DNA of 64,000 nucleotides, taken from positions 2,852,001 through 2,916,000 of the forward strand of contig NZ_WKJQ01000001.1 in NCBI RefSeq assembly GCF_009674625.1, written 5' to 3'. The stretch comes from Haloferax marinum (GTDB lineage Archaea > Halobacteriota > Halobacteria > Halobacteriales > Haloferacaceae). Below the pieces are notes generated by a model that saw only the letters and a program-made list of their open reading frames with translations, did no database searches and was not told the DNA's origin. This document shows, one piece after another, positions 1 through 8,716 of the stretch. Each line of letters opens with the position of its first letter. Within the stretch, counting starts at the first letter, position 1. A program made the translations under genes and the position numbers.

Positions 1-892
1 TGAGCGCCTCCCACCGTTCGAGGGCCGACTGCGCGAGACCGACGGGTGTCGGTGTTGGAACACCGACGCGGTCTGTCGCGTCGAGGAGCGCGCCGGTGAA
101 CTCCCGAATCGTCGGCGGGTTCGGGTCGCACAACTGGTAGGTGACGTTCTCCGAGCGGTCGAGACTCGAGAGATGGTCGATGGCGTCGACGACGTAATCT
201 CGCGGCACGACGTTCAACTCCGCGGCGTCAGGGTCTCCGAGTCGCGGGACGAGTGCGACGCGGGGTTGGCGGAGAAGCCACCGAATCAGGTAGTACGGAC
301 CGTCGTACTTCTGTGTCTCGCCGGTTCGACTGTCACCGACGACGATGGCCGGTCGGTAGACGGTCGCTGGAACGTCGCCCGACTCCATTCGGTCGCGGAC
401 GAGCACCTCGGCGCGAAACTTCGTCTCCTCGTAGTGATTGTTGAACGACTGGCCGACGTCGAGGTCTGATTCGGTGAAGACGCCGTCGTATCGGCCGCTG
501 ACGTAGCAGGTGCTGACGTAGTGGAGTCGTTCGACGTCGGCCGCTTCGGCGAACTCTAGAACGTGTCGTGTGCCGTCGACGTTGACCGCCTGCCCGAGTT
601 CGGGCGAGACCGCGAGGTCGTAGACTGCAGCGAGGTGGAACACCGATTCGACACGTGATTCGAGGTCGGAACGTGTCGTCGCAGAGAGACCGAGTGTCGA
701 GTCGGTGATGTCGCCTTCGACGAGCGTTACCGTCTCGTTCCAGTGTGGGCCCAGAAGGTCGAACGCGCGTCTCTCGGCCGCGTCGCGGTAGCGTGGTTGG
801 ACGAGACAGACGATTTCGTCGGTTCGGTCGGTGAGACGTTCGACGAGTGCGCTCCCGAGAAATCCGGGAAAGCCGGTGAGGAAGACGCTCAT
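1..892 (-). CDS. Extended SDR-family NAD(P)-dependent oxidoreductase (C-terminus beyond window)
   Basis: Reading the minus strand from the ATG at 892 gives 297 residues that run off the left edge. A Rossmann glycine motif lies at residues 7-13 (G7, G10, G13, in TGFPGFLG), and the SDR catalytic pair Tyr154-x3-Lys158 is visible in HYEETK. The layout resembles the male-sterility/thioester-reductase branch of extended SDRs, which reduce acyl or sugar substrates with NAD(P)H in the cytosol; the substrate cannot be told. The start overlaps the stop of the upstream aldehyde dehydrogenase by 4 bases, so the two are very likely co-transcribed and translationally coupled. A reductase next to an aldehyde dehydrogenase suggests an aldehyde/alcohol or fatty-acyl interconversion, but that is inference. 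Confidence 0.85.
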   Translation of the reverse strand, partial: MSVFLTGFPGFLGSALVERLTDRTDEIVCLVQPRYRDAAERRAFDLLGPHWNETVTLVEGDITDSTLGLSATTRSDLESRVESVFHLAAVYDLAVSPELGQAVNVDGTRHVLEFAEAADVERLHYVSTCYVSGRYDGVFTESDLDVGQSFNNHYEETKFRAEVLVRDRMESGDVPATVYRPAIVVGDSRTGETQKYDGPYYLIRWLLRQPRVALVPRLGDPDAAELNVVPRDYVVDAIDHLSSLDRSENVTYQLCDPNPPTIREFTGALLDATDRVGVPTPTPVGLAQSALERWEAL

Positions 893-2454
893 GGAAGGAC
901 CTCGGCCAGACGTTTCCAGGCGCGGAGTCCGAGTGTCGCACCCGTCGCCCACACCTGTTTTCCGCGCTTCGGCGGCGAGAGAAGGCCCAGTCGCTGGGTG
1001 GCGACCGTCTGTGACTCGGTGTACTTCAGGAGTCCGTGCCGACCGTGGCGGCGGCCGACTCCCGAGTCTTTCATCCCACCCATCGGGGCGTCGATAGAGG
1101 CCCACGCCGCAGCGTACGCTTCGTTGACGTTGACGGTGCCAGCGTCCAACCGTGCTGCGACCTGTTCGCCACGCTGTGGGCGTGCTGTCCAGACGCTGGC
1201 GTTCAATCCGTAGGCCGAGTCGTTGGCGCGGTCGATGGCTTCGGAGACGCTCTCGACTTCGTACAGCGAGACGACGGGGCCGAACGTCTCCTCGTCGGCG
1301 AGCGTCATCTCGGGTGTCACGTCGGTCAGAACCGTCGGTTCGTAGAAGTACGGCCCGAGGTCCGGTCGCGCCCGACCGCCAGTGAGAACCGTCGCTCCTT
1401 TCTCGACGGCGTCTTCGACGTGGGTGGTGACTTTCTCCAGCAACTCGCGGTCGAGAAGTGACCCGACGTCGTGGCCGTAATCGTACCCCGCATCGAGGGT
1501 GAGTCCACGCGTCTCTCGAATCAGTGCGTCGCGGAACTCGTCGGCGACGGTCTCGTGGACGTAGATTCGCTCGATGGAGATACACAGTTGCCCGGCGTTG
1601 GCGAAACACCCGCGAACGGCACCGCGGGCGGCCTTCTCGACGTCGGCGTCGTCGAGGACCAAAAGCGGGTTCTTCCCACCGAGTTCGAGCGAGCAGTCGG
1701 TGAGGTGGCGACCGGCGGTTTCGGCGACGATGCGGCCGACTTCGGTGCTTCCGGTGAAACTCACGTACGCTACTTGTTCGATGAGCGGTTCGCCGAGACG
1801 CGGCCCCTCGCCGGTGACGACCTGAAAGACGTCGTCCGGGAGACCACACTCTCTGAGGAGTTCGAGCGCCCAGAGCGCCGTAAATGGCGTCCCTTCGTCC
1901 GGTTTGAGGACGACGGCGTTCCCCGCGAGCAGGGCTGGAATCGCCTCCGAGACGGACAGCGACAGCGGGTAGTTCCACGGTGAGATGATGCCGACGACGC
2001 CGACGGGGTGATGATGTTCGACGGTCTTCGTCATCAGTGGAATCGCGCCCGCGCGGTGCGTTGAGGTGAGCTCTCGCTCGGCGATGGTCGTGTAGTATCT
2101 GGCCGTCGCGGCGGCGTCGAGGATTTCTTCGAGGGCGTCTGCGCGGGCCTTCCCCGTCTCGCTTTGAATCACGTCGAGTAGCGACTCGCGTCGGTCGAGG
2201 AGGGCGTCGTGGAAGCGATGGAAGACGGCGACACGGTCTTCGACGGGCCACGCGGCCCACTCGTCACCCGCGGTGCGTGCGTCGGTGACTGCGGCCTGTA
2301 CGTCGTCAGGTGAACACAGCGGGACTGTCCCGACGACGCTGTCGTCGTAGGGAGCACGAACAGAGAGCTGCTGTCGGTCCGCCTGTGGGGTGACCAGTCG
2401 AGCGAGCGCGTCGAACCGGTCTGTGGAGACGGGAACGGAGGGGGCGTCTGGCAT
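889..2454 (-). CDS. NAD(P)-dependent aldehyde dehydrogenase
   Basis: This is a 521-residue member of the aldehyde dehydrogenase superfamily, slightly longer than the usual 480-500. The general base Glu257 sits in LELGGKNP and the nucleophile Cys291 in the GQLC motif. The succinate-semialdehyde-dehydrogenase branch is the closest in feel, but substrate specificity cannot be assigned. The C-terminal ~40 residues, after the usual family end, are basic and could be a membrane-contact tail. A TATA-like stretch (actatagta, 2476-2484) lies about 27 bases upstream of the ATG, consistent with its own leaderless promoter even though the Rieske gene lies 80 bases upstream. The 3' end overlaps the SDR start by 4 bases. 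Confidence 0.93.
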   Translation of the reverse strand: MPDAPSVPVSTDRFDALARLVTPQADRQQLSVRAPYDDSVVGTVPLCSPDDVQAAVTDARTAGDEWAAWPVEDRVAVFHRFHDALLDRRESLLDVIQSETGKARADALEEILDAAATARYYTTIAERELTSTHRAGAIPLMTKTVEHHHPVGVVGIISPWNYPLSLSVSEAIPALLAGNAVVLKPDEGTPFTALWALELLRECGLPDDVFQVVTGEGPRLGEPLIEQVAYVSFTGSTEVGRIVAETAGRHLTDCSLELGGKNPLLVLDDADVEKAARGAVRGCFANAGQLCISIERIYVHETVADEFRDALIRETRGLTLDAGYDYGHDVGSLLDRELLEKVTTHVEDAVEKGATVLTGGRARPDLGPYFYEPTVLTDVTPEMTLADEETFGPVVSLYEVESVSEAIDRANDSAYGLNASVWTARPQRGEQVAARLDAGTVNVNEAYAAAWASIDAPMGGMKDSGVGRRHGRHGLLKYTESQTVATQRLGLLSPPKRGKQVWATGATLGLRAWKRLAEVLP

Positions 2455-2534
2455 ATCACCCCATAGACCGCGAAGCTACTATAGTACTGTTTACACGTCG
2501 GCCGAAAGCGAGGCCGAGAAGTTTCGGTCCGAGT

Positions 2535-3380
2535 TTACTCTTCGGGGCGCGGAAGTGCCGTAAAGAGCGTCTGGACGATAGAGAACGGGTCGTAGACGGA
2601 CTGGTGGCACTGACAGTAGACACCGTCTTCTGCGTTGAACTTCGCGGCGTCGGCGGCCTGCTTGTATCCGGGGACACAGCAGAAGTGCGTACACTTGTTG
2701 AGCCACGCGATGACGCCCTGGTCGGTCGCGGCGGCGAGGAAGTCGTTTTCCTGTGCGGCCTCCTCGATACGCGTCGAGCGGAGCACCTGAATCGGCATCG
2801 TGTCTTCGGTGTCCTCCGAGCGCCACGTGCCGGTTGCGGGCTTGCCGAGACCGGACCGTCCGATACCGTTGCCCCAGGTCTCGTAGTCCCCGAAGTCCTC
2901 GATGTTCAGTCGGTCACCGACGCTGTAGGCATCTCGCTGCCAGTCGTATCCACCGCTGTCGGCGCGGAAGTAGTTGTCAGACTCGAAGTCCGGTGCCATG
3001 CCCTCGTAGGCCTGCACACCGCAGTACTGGAACCAGGCTTGCGAGTAAGTGACGCCTGTCCCTTTGAAGTCGTCAGTCTGTGCGACCTGGGCTTCGACAC
3101 CTCCCTGGGTAATCGTCTGCACCTCTGGCCAGAGACCCTTGATGTATCCCTCGCTGTCGATTTCGATGGGAATCACCGGCATGCCGCGCGGAGCGGGTCC
3201 GGCAGTGTTCTCGATTGCGTACGCTTGCGTCGGACCGCCACCGGCACCCGGTGAGACCGTTGCACTGTTGATTGCGGCCGCGCCAGTCGTTCCCACGCCA
3301 GCGAGCGCCGCGCCCCCGACGACGCCCTTGACGAACCGACGACGACCCGAATCGGCGGGGTACTTGTCGCTATCGCTCAT
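2535..3380 (-). CDS. Tat-targeted Rieske [2Fe-2S] protein
   Basis: 281 residues from the ATG at 3380; an in-frame upstream extension to 3452 lacks the acidic, GC-ending codon pattern and was rejected. The N-terminus carries a twin-arginine-like stretch (RRRFVKG, about residues 13-19) followed by a hydrophobic Ala/Gly segment, so the protein is probably exported folded and held at the outer membrane face. The cluster ligands are visible: Cys230-x-His232 and Cys256-x2-His259, with Cys235 and Cys258 placed for the usual disulfide. Rieske proteins pass electrons from quinol to a cytochrome or copper carrier. No cytochrome b or other bc-complex subunit is adjacent, so the partner is unknown. A TATA-like cttttactgg (minus sense) about 26 bases upstream supports this start. 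Confidence 0.9.
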   Translation of the reverse strand: MSDSDKYPADSGRRRFVKGVVGGAALAGVGTTGAAAINSATVSPGAGGGPTQAYAIENTAGPAPRGMPVIPIEIDSEGYIKGLWPEVQTITQGGVEAQVAQTDDFKGTGVTYSQAWFQYCGVQAYEGMAPDFESDNYFRADSGGYDWQRDAYSVGDRLNIEDFGDYETWGNGIGRSGLGKPATGTWRSEDTEDTMPIQVLRSTRIEEAAQENDFLAAATDQGVIAWLNKCTHFCCVPGYKQAADAAKFNAEDGVYCQCHQSVYDPFSIVQTLFTALPRPEE

Positions 3381-3511
3381 ACCCTGAAGTTCGACCCGTC
3401 CAGTAAAAGCGTGACGAATCCACCGTGTTAGTTCGTCCCACGAAATCCACACCTCAGTACTGTGGGGTGGCGAAATCGCGGTCCGACGTCGCCGCAGAGA
3501 AATTCACCAGT

Positions 3512-3536
3512 CGTTTACAAACGTTCGTTTACAACG
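3512..3536. promoter_or_regulatory. Repeated CGTTTACAA operator-like motif upstream of ppc
   Basis: Two near-identical copies of CGTTTACAA-CG occur 3 bases apart (3512-3523 and 3526-3536). The first is an inverted repeat with a 2-base spacer (CGTTT-AC-AAACG). They lie in the divergent region between the Rieske gene and ppc, 66-90 bases upstream of the ppc start and about 40 bases upstream of its TATA-like ttttacaat (3571-3579). Position and symmetry fit a regulator-binding site acting on either gene; no regulator can be named. Confidence 0.35.
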
Positions 3537-3601
3537 TAGCTTCGGGCAATTTTTCGACCATACTCGTGGCCTTTTACAATGTGTACTCGTATCTGTGTAG
3601 T

Positions 3602-6295
3602 ATGAGACTGCATACCAGAGACGTCCGGCAGGACGTCCGCGAGCTTGGGGCGTTGCTCGGGGACGTACTGGAGGCACAGACCTCCACGGCGTCGTTCGAA
3701 ACTGTCGAAGAACTTCGGCAGGCGGCCATCGCCTATCGCAAGGGCGAGTCTGGGTCCCGCGAGACACTGTACGACGTGGTGGGTGACCTCGACCCGGAAC
3801 GTGAGAGCGTCGTCGCGCGTGCGTTCACGACCTACTTCGAACTCATCAACCTCGCAGAAGAGCGAGAACGAGTCCGAGTGATTCGAGAAGCGTCGCAGGA
3901 AGGAACACTCGAAGACGGCATTCTCGACACGCTCGACGAACTCCACGACGAAGAAGTCGACGAGGAACTCCTCGGGCGCGTCCTCGAAGACGTCCTCATC
4001 GAACCGACGTTCACGGCACACCCGACAGAGGCACGTCGCAAGACCGTCAAGGCGAAACTTCGGTCGATAGCGAACCGATTAGAGACGCTCGACGAACGCC
4101 GCCTCACCGACCTCGAGAGCGACCAGGAGTGGCGCCACGTCGTCGCAGAAGTGACGAGTCTTTGGCAGACCTCGCAGGTTCGGAACCGTCGTCCCGAACC
4201 GACAGACGAGGCACGAAACGTCCAGTGGTACCTCGAAAACATCCTCTTCGACGTCGTCGGAGAAGTGTACGAAGAACTCGAAGAGGAGTTCCACAAGGAG
4301 TATCCGAATCTCGACGTGCCGAAACTGTTCGAGTTCCGGTCGTGGGCCGGGTCCGACCGCGACGGCAACCCGTTCGTCACGCCAGAAGTCACAGAAGAGA
4401 CGCTCGCTCGACAACGGAGCGTCGCCCTCGACAAGTACAGAGATTCACTCAAGCGACTCTCGGGTGTGCTGAGTCAGGACGCGACGCGAATCGACCCCGG
4501 TCACGAACTCGAACGGTCGTTGAAAGCCGACCGCGAACTCCTCCCTGTCGTTGCGGAAGAAGCGGACGAACGGTACCCCGACGAACCGTACCGGCAGAAA
4601 CTGAAACTGATGCGCGAGCGCCTCCGCCGCATCGAGGACGTTCGACCTAACGGCTACAGCAACGCGAGCGAACTCATGGCCGACCTCGAAGTCATCGACG
4701 GCAGTCTCCGCACCGTCGGTGCCCAACAGGTCGCCGACGTGTACGTCGAGCCGTTGATGCGACAGGTCGACACGTTCGGCTTTACGCTCGCCAGTCTGGA
4801 CCTCCGTGACCACCGCGAGAACCACACCGAAGCGGTCCACGAGGCGCTCGACCACGAAGGAATCGACTACTACGGTCGGTCGGAGGCCGAACGTGTCGAA
4901 GTGCTCACCGAGGCGATTCTCCAGAACGAACCCGTCATCGACCTCGAAGAGCCCGGTGACATCTCGGAGACTGCCCAGCGCGTCCTCCGTCGGTTCCGCA
5001 AACTCGGCGAGTGGCAGCGCGAGTACGGCGTCGCCGCTATCGACACCTACTGCATCTCGATGACGGAAGAACCGTCTCACGTCCTCGAAGTGCTCTTCTT
5101 GGCCGACCAGGCGGGCGTCGTCTCGCTGCCGGACCACTGCGGTATCGACGTCGTCCCGCTGTTAGAGACCGAGTCGGCGCTGAACGGCGCACGCCGTATC
5201 ATGGGCACGCTGTTCGAAAACGAGGCCTACGAACAGGCGCTCGTCGCTCGGAACAACGTCCAGGAGATTATGCTGGGCTACTCCGACTCGAACAAAGAAA
5301 ACGGATTCCTCGCGGCCAACTGGGACCTCTACAAGAACCAGCGTCGGCTCGCAGACATCTGCGACGATTTCGACGTGACGATGCGGTTGTTCCACGGGCG
5401 TGGCGGGTCTATCTCCCGTGGGGGCGGCCCGATGAACGAAGCGATGTTGGCGCTTCCGAACGAGACCATCACCGGCCAAATCAAGTTCACCGAACAAGGC
5501 GAAGCAATCGCGGAGAAGTACGCCAACCCGCGAATCGCCGAGCGAAACCTCGAACAGATGCTCAACGCCCAGATTCGCGCCCGGTTGAACGCGATTCGGG
5601 AACCAGAAGAACACGTCCCCGAGCGGTGGGTCGAAGCGATGGATACGATGGCCGCCGCCGCCCGTCAAGAGTACCGTGACCTCCTCGAATCTGAGGGCTT
5701 CGTCTCCTACTTCGAACAGGCCACGCCGATCACCGTCATCGAGGAACTCAACCTCGGGTCGCGCCCCGCGTCTCGGAGCGACGAGCGAACCGTCGAGGAC
5801 CTCCGCGCCATCCCGTGGGTGTTCTCGTGGACGCAATCGCGGTGTATCCTCCCTGGCTGGTACTCGCTGGCGGAAGGTGTCAACGCCTACCTCGACGACG
5901 GTGGCGACCTCGAAACCGTCCGCGAGATGTACGACGAGTGGCCGTTCTTCCGCAGTGTGCTCGACAACGCCGCGATGTCGCTCGCCCGCACCGACCTCGA
6001 AATCGCCGCCGAGTACGCGAACCTCGCCGAGGACAACCTCCGAGACGAGTTCTTCCCACGACTCGAAGCAGAGTACGAGTCGGCGGCCTCCATGATGCTC
6101 GACATCAGCGGTCGGAGCAGTCTCCTGAAACGCGAGTGGCTCGAAGAGAGTCTCCAACGGCGGAACCCCTACGTCGACCCGCTGAACCTGCTACAGACGC
6201 ATCTCCTCTCGCAGACGCACCGAACCGACGAAGAAGAACGAACCCTTCGGCTCACCGTCAAAGGAATCGCCGCAGGGATGAAAAACACGGGATAG
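3602..6295 (+). CDS. ppc: Phosphoenolpyruvate carboxylase
   Basis: 897 residues, the usual size of bacterial-type PEP carboxylase, which adds bicarbonate to PEP to make oxaloacetate and refills the TCA cycle. The N-terminal catalytic His is in FTAHPTEARR (His140), the glycine-rich catalytic loop GRGGSISRGGGP lies near residue 600, and the protein ends in AAGMKNTG, close to the family's conserved C-terminal NTG. The start is placed at the ATG at 3602, not the upstream in-frame start at 3425: a TATA-like ttttacaat lies 27 bases upstream, and the extension has poor codon bias. The gene stands alone, divergent from the Rieske gene and convergent with the small zinc-ribbon gene. Confidence 0.97.
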   Translation: MRLHTRDVRQDVRELGALLGDVLEAQTSTASFETVEELRQAAIAYRKGESGSRETLYDVVGDLDPERESVVARAFTTYFELINLAEERERVRVIREASQEGTLEDGILDTLDELHDEEVDEELLGRVLEDVLIEPTFTAHPTEARRKTVKAKLRSIANRLETLDERRLTDLESDQEWRHVVAEVTSLWQTSQVRNRRPEPTDEARNVQWYLENILFDVVGEVYEELEEEFHKEYPNLDVPKLFEFRSWAGSDRDGNPFVTPEVTEETLARQRSVALDKYRDSLKRLSGVLSQDATRIDPGHELERSLKADRELLPVVAEEADERYPDEPYRQKLKLMRERLRRIEDVRPNGYSNASELMADLEVIDGSLRTVGAQQVADVYVEPLMRQVDTFGFTLASLDLRDHRENHTEAVHEALDHEGIDYYGRSEAERVEVLTEAILQNEPVIDLEEPGDISETAQRVLRRFRKLGEWQREYGVAAIDTYCISMTEEPSHVLEVLFLADQAGVVSLPDHCGIDVVPLLETESALNGARRIMGTLFENEAYEQALVARNNVQEIMLGYSDSNKENGFLAANWDLYKNQRRLADICDDFDVTMRLFHGRGGSISRGGGPMNEAMLALPNETITGQIKFTEQGEAIAEKYANPRIAERNLEQMLNAQIRARLNAIREPEEHVPERWVEAMDTMAAAARQEYRDLLESEGFVSYFEQATPITVIEELNLGSRPASRSDERTVEDLRAIPWVFSWTQSRCILPGWYSLAEGVNAYLDDGGDLETVREMYDEWPFFRSVLDNAAMSLARTDLEIAAEYANLAEDNLRDEFFPRLEAEYESAASMMLDISGRSSLLKREWLEESLQRRNPYVDPLNLLQTHLLSQTHRTDEEERTLRLTVKGIAAGMKNTG

Positions 6296-6342
6296 GTCGA
6301 CCCCTCGGCCACCACCGAGACCTTCGGCCTATCCGTGGGACA

Positions 6343-6510
6343 TCACGCGCGGCGCAAGTCGTACGCGTTCGAGCAGACCGGGCAGGTCTCCCGCGCGATA
6401 CGATATTCACTCTTTAGTCGTTGGCGAACACCGTCGAAGTCGGCGTCACCTTCGTATCTCGATTCCACTTGTTGTCCACAGTGTGGGCACACCACCACCA
6501 CCGACGACAT
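6343..6510 (-). CDS. Small two-CxxC zinc-ribbon protein
   Basis: 55 residues from the ATG at 6510. The pattern is CPHCG near residue 8 and CPVC near residue 46, separated by a mixed, charged linker: a single zinc ribbon making up almost the whole protein. A longer start at 6537 is possible, but the TATA-like catatatgt at 6534-6542 lies 24-32 bases upstream of 6510 and overlaps the longer start, which favours a leaderless 6510 start. Haloarchaea carry many such tiny zinc-ribbon proteins, several needed for fitness though mostly without assigned roles. It converges on ppc, 47 bases apart. No function can be given. Confidence 0.7.
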   Translation of the reverse strand: MSSVVVVCPHCGQQVESRYEGDADFDGVRQRLKSEYRIARETCPVCSNAYDLRRA

Positions 6511-6671
6511 ACTCGAACAAACGGGATTATTCGACATATATGTTTACCCAGATTGCGGCGTGTTTGCACTTGACTAGCTAGTACCTCGAAAACGAGAGTT
6601 AGAAGCGCTCTAGACGTAGAATTAGAGAATGTAAATCAGGATATTTTCGTGCTTGATGCTACGAACAAAAC

Positions 6672-6694
6672 CCGTCAAAACTTGATAAATCAAG
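6672..6694 (-). terminator. Hairpin plus T-rich tract downstream of the aldo/keto reductase gene
   Basis: CTTGAT-AA-ATCAAG (6681-6694) is a perfect 6-bp inverted repeat. Read on the minus strand it is followed at once by TTTTGACGGGTTTTG, and it lies about 48 bases past the stop of the minus-strand aldo/keto reductase gene. The surrounding 6538-6741 stretch is AT-rich and contains no gene I can support. Archaeal termination relies mostly on T tracts, so the hairpin may be accessory. Confidence 0.45.
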
Positions 6695-6741
6695 CCCCAA
6701 TCGTCGATAACCCGCCATCAGCCCTGATATCCCAGACGAGG

Positions 6742-7542
6742 TCAGACCCGGTTCCACGGTGCACTCTCGAAGTCGACGATTCGGTGGTCTCTGTCGAGCG
6801 CGTCGATGGCGGTGAATTCGGCTTCGTCGAGGTCGAGGTCGAGTGCATCGAAGTTGTCGCGGATGTGGTCGGGGGAGGCAGCCTTCGGAATCGGAGTCGC
6901 ACCCTTCGCCATCACCCACGCGAGCGACACCTGTGCGGGGGAGACGCCGTGGTTCTCGGCGATTTCGACGATGGTGTCGTTCTCTGCGACTTCGTTTCGA
7001 GCGATGGGTGAGTAGGCGACGAGATGGTGGTCGTACTCGGTTGCGAGTTCGCGAAGTTCGGTCTGCTGGAGAAGCGGGTGCATCTCGACCTGATGGGCGA
7101 ACACCGGCGCGTCGAGGTTCTCGATAGCCGATTCGAGTTGGTCGGGGCGGAAGTTACTCAGGCCGACGTTGGCGACGAGGCCCGCTTCGACGAGTTCGTC
7201 CAGAGCAGTCAGTGTCTCGTCTTCGTCGTAGGTGTTGAGCGGCCAGTGGACGTACAGCAGGTCGATAGTCTCGACGCCGAGTTTCTCGGCCGATTCGTGG
7301 GCCGTCTCTATCGCGTCGTCGTAGCCGAGATTTGCAGGCTTGAGTTTCGTCGCCACGAACACGTCGTCGACGTCGACGTCGGATTCAGCGAGTGCTTCGC
7401 CGACGTACTCCTCGTTGTCGTACATCTGGGCCGTGTCGACGTGGCGGTAGCCGACGTCCAGCGCAGTGGTGACGGCGTCGATACACTCGTCGCGGTCTTC
7501 GAGTTTGTACGTCCCGAAGCCGAGTTGCGGGAACTCCTTCAT
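6742..7542 (-). CDS. Aldo/keto reductase
   Basis: 266 residues, a standard single-domain (TIM-barrel) aldo/keto reductase that reduces aldehydes or ketones with NAD(P)H. The DVGYRHVDTAQMYDNEEYVG stretch holds the catalytic Asp and Tyr; the catalytic Lys is in VATKLK and the His in LLYVHWP. The longer in-frame start at 7692 adds 50 residues with non-haloarchaeal composition (Arg/His/Pro-rich, few acidic residues), so the ATG at 7542 (MKEFPQLGFGTYK) was chosen. A hairpin/T tract that could terminate it lies about 50 bases downstream. The natural substrate is unknown; the short-chain DkgA/morphine-reductase branch is the closest type. Confidence 0.92.
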   Translation of the reverse strand: MKEFPQLGFGTYKLEDRDECIDAVTTALDVGYRHVDTAQMYDNEEYVGEALAESDVDVDDVFVATKLKPANLGYDDAIETAHESAEKLGVETIDLLYVHWPLNTYDEDETLTALDELVEAGLVANVGLSNFRPDQLESAIENLDAPVFAHQVEMHPLLQQTELRELATEYDHHLVAYSPIARNEVAENDTIVEIAENHGVSPAQVSLAWVMAKGATPIPKAASPDHIRDNFDALDLDLDEAEFTAIDALDRDHRIVDFESAPWNRV

Positions 7543-7918
7543 ACGAGAGTAGACTGGGTCCGGAGGTTCAAGTTCTGCGGTTGCGGTAGTCGGTGTGGCG
7601 TCTGCCTCCGGACGATGGGGGTGACGCCGGAACGCACACCGAGATTGGTCGGACGAGTGCTGAATCGCGGGCGCGTATCTTGTAGTGGTCATCTCCGAGT
7701 GACGGCAGCCTCGAACTGATAGACTGGGGTGACCTGCCCTGTGTCACCGTAACTCCGAGAGTCGGTGTCACTCGACCGACCCAGGCACTCTCGTCCGAGC
7801 GAGATGTCTTTGCCAACTTTCTTCCACGAGGGGTGTGTGTATCTGGTATGCGTTTTTCTACACTTATCGAGTCACGGTTCGTTCACCCAGGGAAGGTGGC
7901 CTTCGGTCCGGGTGCGCC
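7543..7918. other. Divergent intergenic region between the aldo/keto reductase and the tetrad-repeat protein gene
   Basis: 376 bases without a gene I can support. Reading frames run through it on both strands, but their translations are Arg/Ser/Pro-rich and lack the acidic bias of haloarchaeal proteins. It must hold promoters for both flanking genes; AT-rich patches such as cgtttttctacacttatc (7851-7868) are candidates for the rightward operon. Confidence 0.5.
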
Positions 7919-8716
7919 GTGAACCCGAGTCGCGTCGACTCCATCGTCGACTTGACTTACGGGCTGTTGATTGCGGTGTCGGTCGGACTGATAGTCGTCG
8001 CCGGGAACACCATCGGACTAGCGTTTGGGTTCGGGGTGTTGGTCTCGTACGTCCTCCACGTCGTCTGGAAGATGGCCCGTTTCGACCCGAACTGGATGAC
8101 GACGGCGGTCAAGGAAACTGTCGAAGAGACCGTCAACGAGACGGTGGAAAAGACGGTCGGTGAGACCGTCGAGAAGACGGTAGACGAGACGGTGGACAAG
8201 ACGGTTGAAGAGAAGGTCGGTGAAACGGTCGAAAAGACAGTTGGTGAAACGGTCGAGAAGACTGTCGGTGAAACGGTCGAGAAAACGGTCGGAGAGACGG
8301 TAGATAAGACAGTTGGGGAGACGGTCGAAAAGACGGTCGAAGAGAAGGTCGGTGAAACGGTCGAGAAAACGGTCGAAGAGAAGGTCGGTGAAACGGTCGA
8401 GAAGACTGTCGGTGAAACGGTCGAGAAAACGGTCGGAGAGACGGTAGATAAGACAGTTGGGGAGACGGTCGAAAAGACGGTCGAAGAGAAGGTCGGCGAA
8501 ACTGTCGAGAAGACTGTCGAAGAGAAGGTCGGTGAAACGGTCGAGAAAACGGTCGGTGAAACTGTCGAGAAGACAGTTGGGGAGACGGTCGAAAAGACAG
8601 TTGGAGAGACAGTCGAAAAGACCGTCGAAGAGAAGGTCGGCGAGGAAGTAGAGAAGACCCTCGAAGAACAGAGAGCGGCCGAGAACGCAGACGACGAGGA
8701 AGACGAGGACCGATGA
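7919..8716 (+). CDS. Membrane-anchored tetrad-repeat (ETVE/KTVG) helical protein
   Basis: 265 residues if translation starts at the GTG at 7919 (reading MNPSRVDSIVDLTYG); an in-frame start at 7835 would add 28 residues. Two hydrophobic segments (about residues 10-30 and 33-50) form a membrane anchor. After a short linker the next ~185 residues are almost entirely four-residue units of the form [E/K]-[T/K]-V-[E/G/D], for example ETVEKTVGETVEKTV, ending in an acidic tail. Valine every fourth residue with flanking acidic and lysine positions predicts a long amphipathic helix with a right-handed twist, unlike a classical heptad coiled coil. Its stop overlaps the start of a PiT phosphate permease by 4 bases, so the two products are probably made together. 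I do not recognise the family; a structural or regulatory partner of the permease is inference. Confidence 0.8.
   Translation: MNPSRVDSIVDLTYGLLIAVSVGLIVVAGNTIGLAFGFGVLVSYVLHVVWKMARFDPNWMTTAVKETVEETVNETVEKTVGETVEKTVDETVDKTVEEKVGETVEKTVGETVEKTVGETVEKTVGETVDKTVGETVEKTVEEKVGETVEKTVEEKVGETVEKTVGETVEKTVGETVDKTVGETVEKTVEEKVGETVEKTVEEKVGETVEKTVGETVEKTVGETVEKTVGETVEKTVEEKVGEEVEKTLEEQRAAENADDEEDEDR
8107..8655 (+). repeat. In-frame 12/24-bp tandem repeat array coding for the tetrad repeat
   Basis: The array is built from 12-base units such as gagacggtcgaa and aagacggtcggt, arranged in imperfect 24-base pairs. Several larger blocks (an EEKVGETVEKTV group) are duplicated nearly identically, for example around 8206-8350 and 8350-8470. 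Synonymous differences (gag/gaa, acg/aca/act, gtc/gtt) show that the protein pattern is conserved better than the DNA. The repeats keep frames open on both strands, which explains long antisense reading frames here. Confidence 0.85.

Noticed and set aside
889..2454. Frameshift in the aldehyde dehydrogenase
   Set aside because: The reading frame is open throughout and all catalytic residues are in frame.
6742..7692. Longer start of the aldo/keto reductase at 7692
   Set aside because: The 50 extra residues are Arg/His/Pro-rich, carry no AKR motif, and have a TATA-like element in no consistent position.
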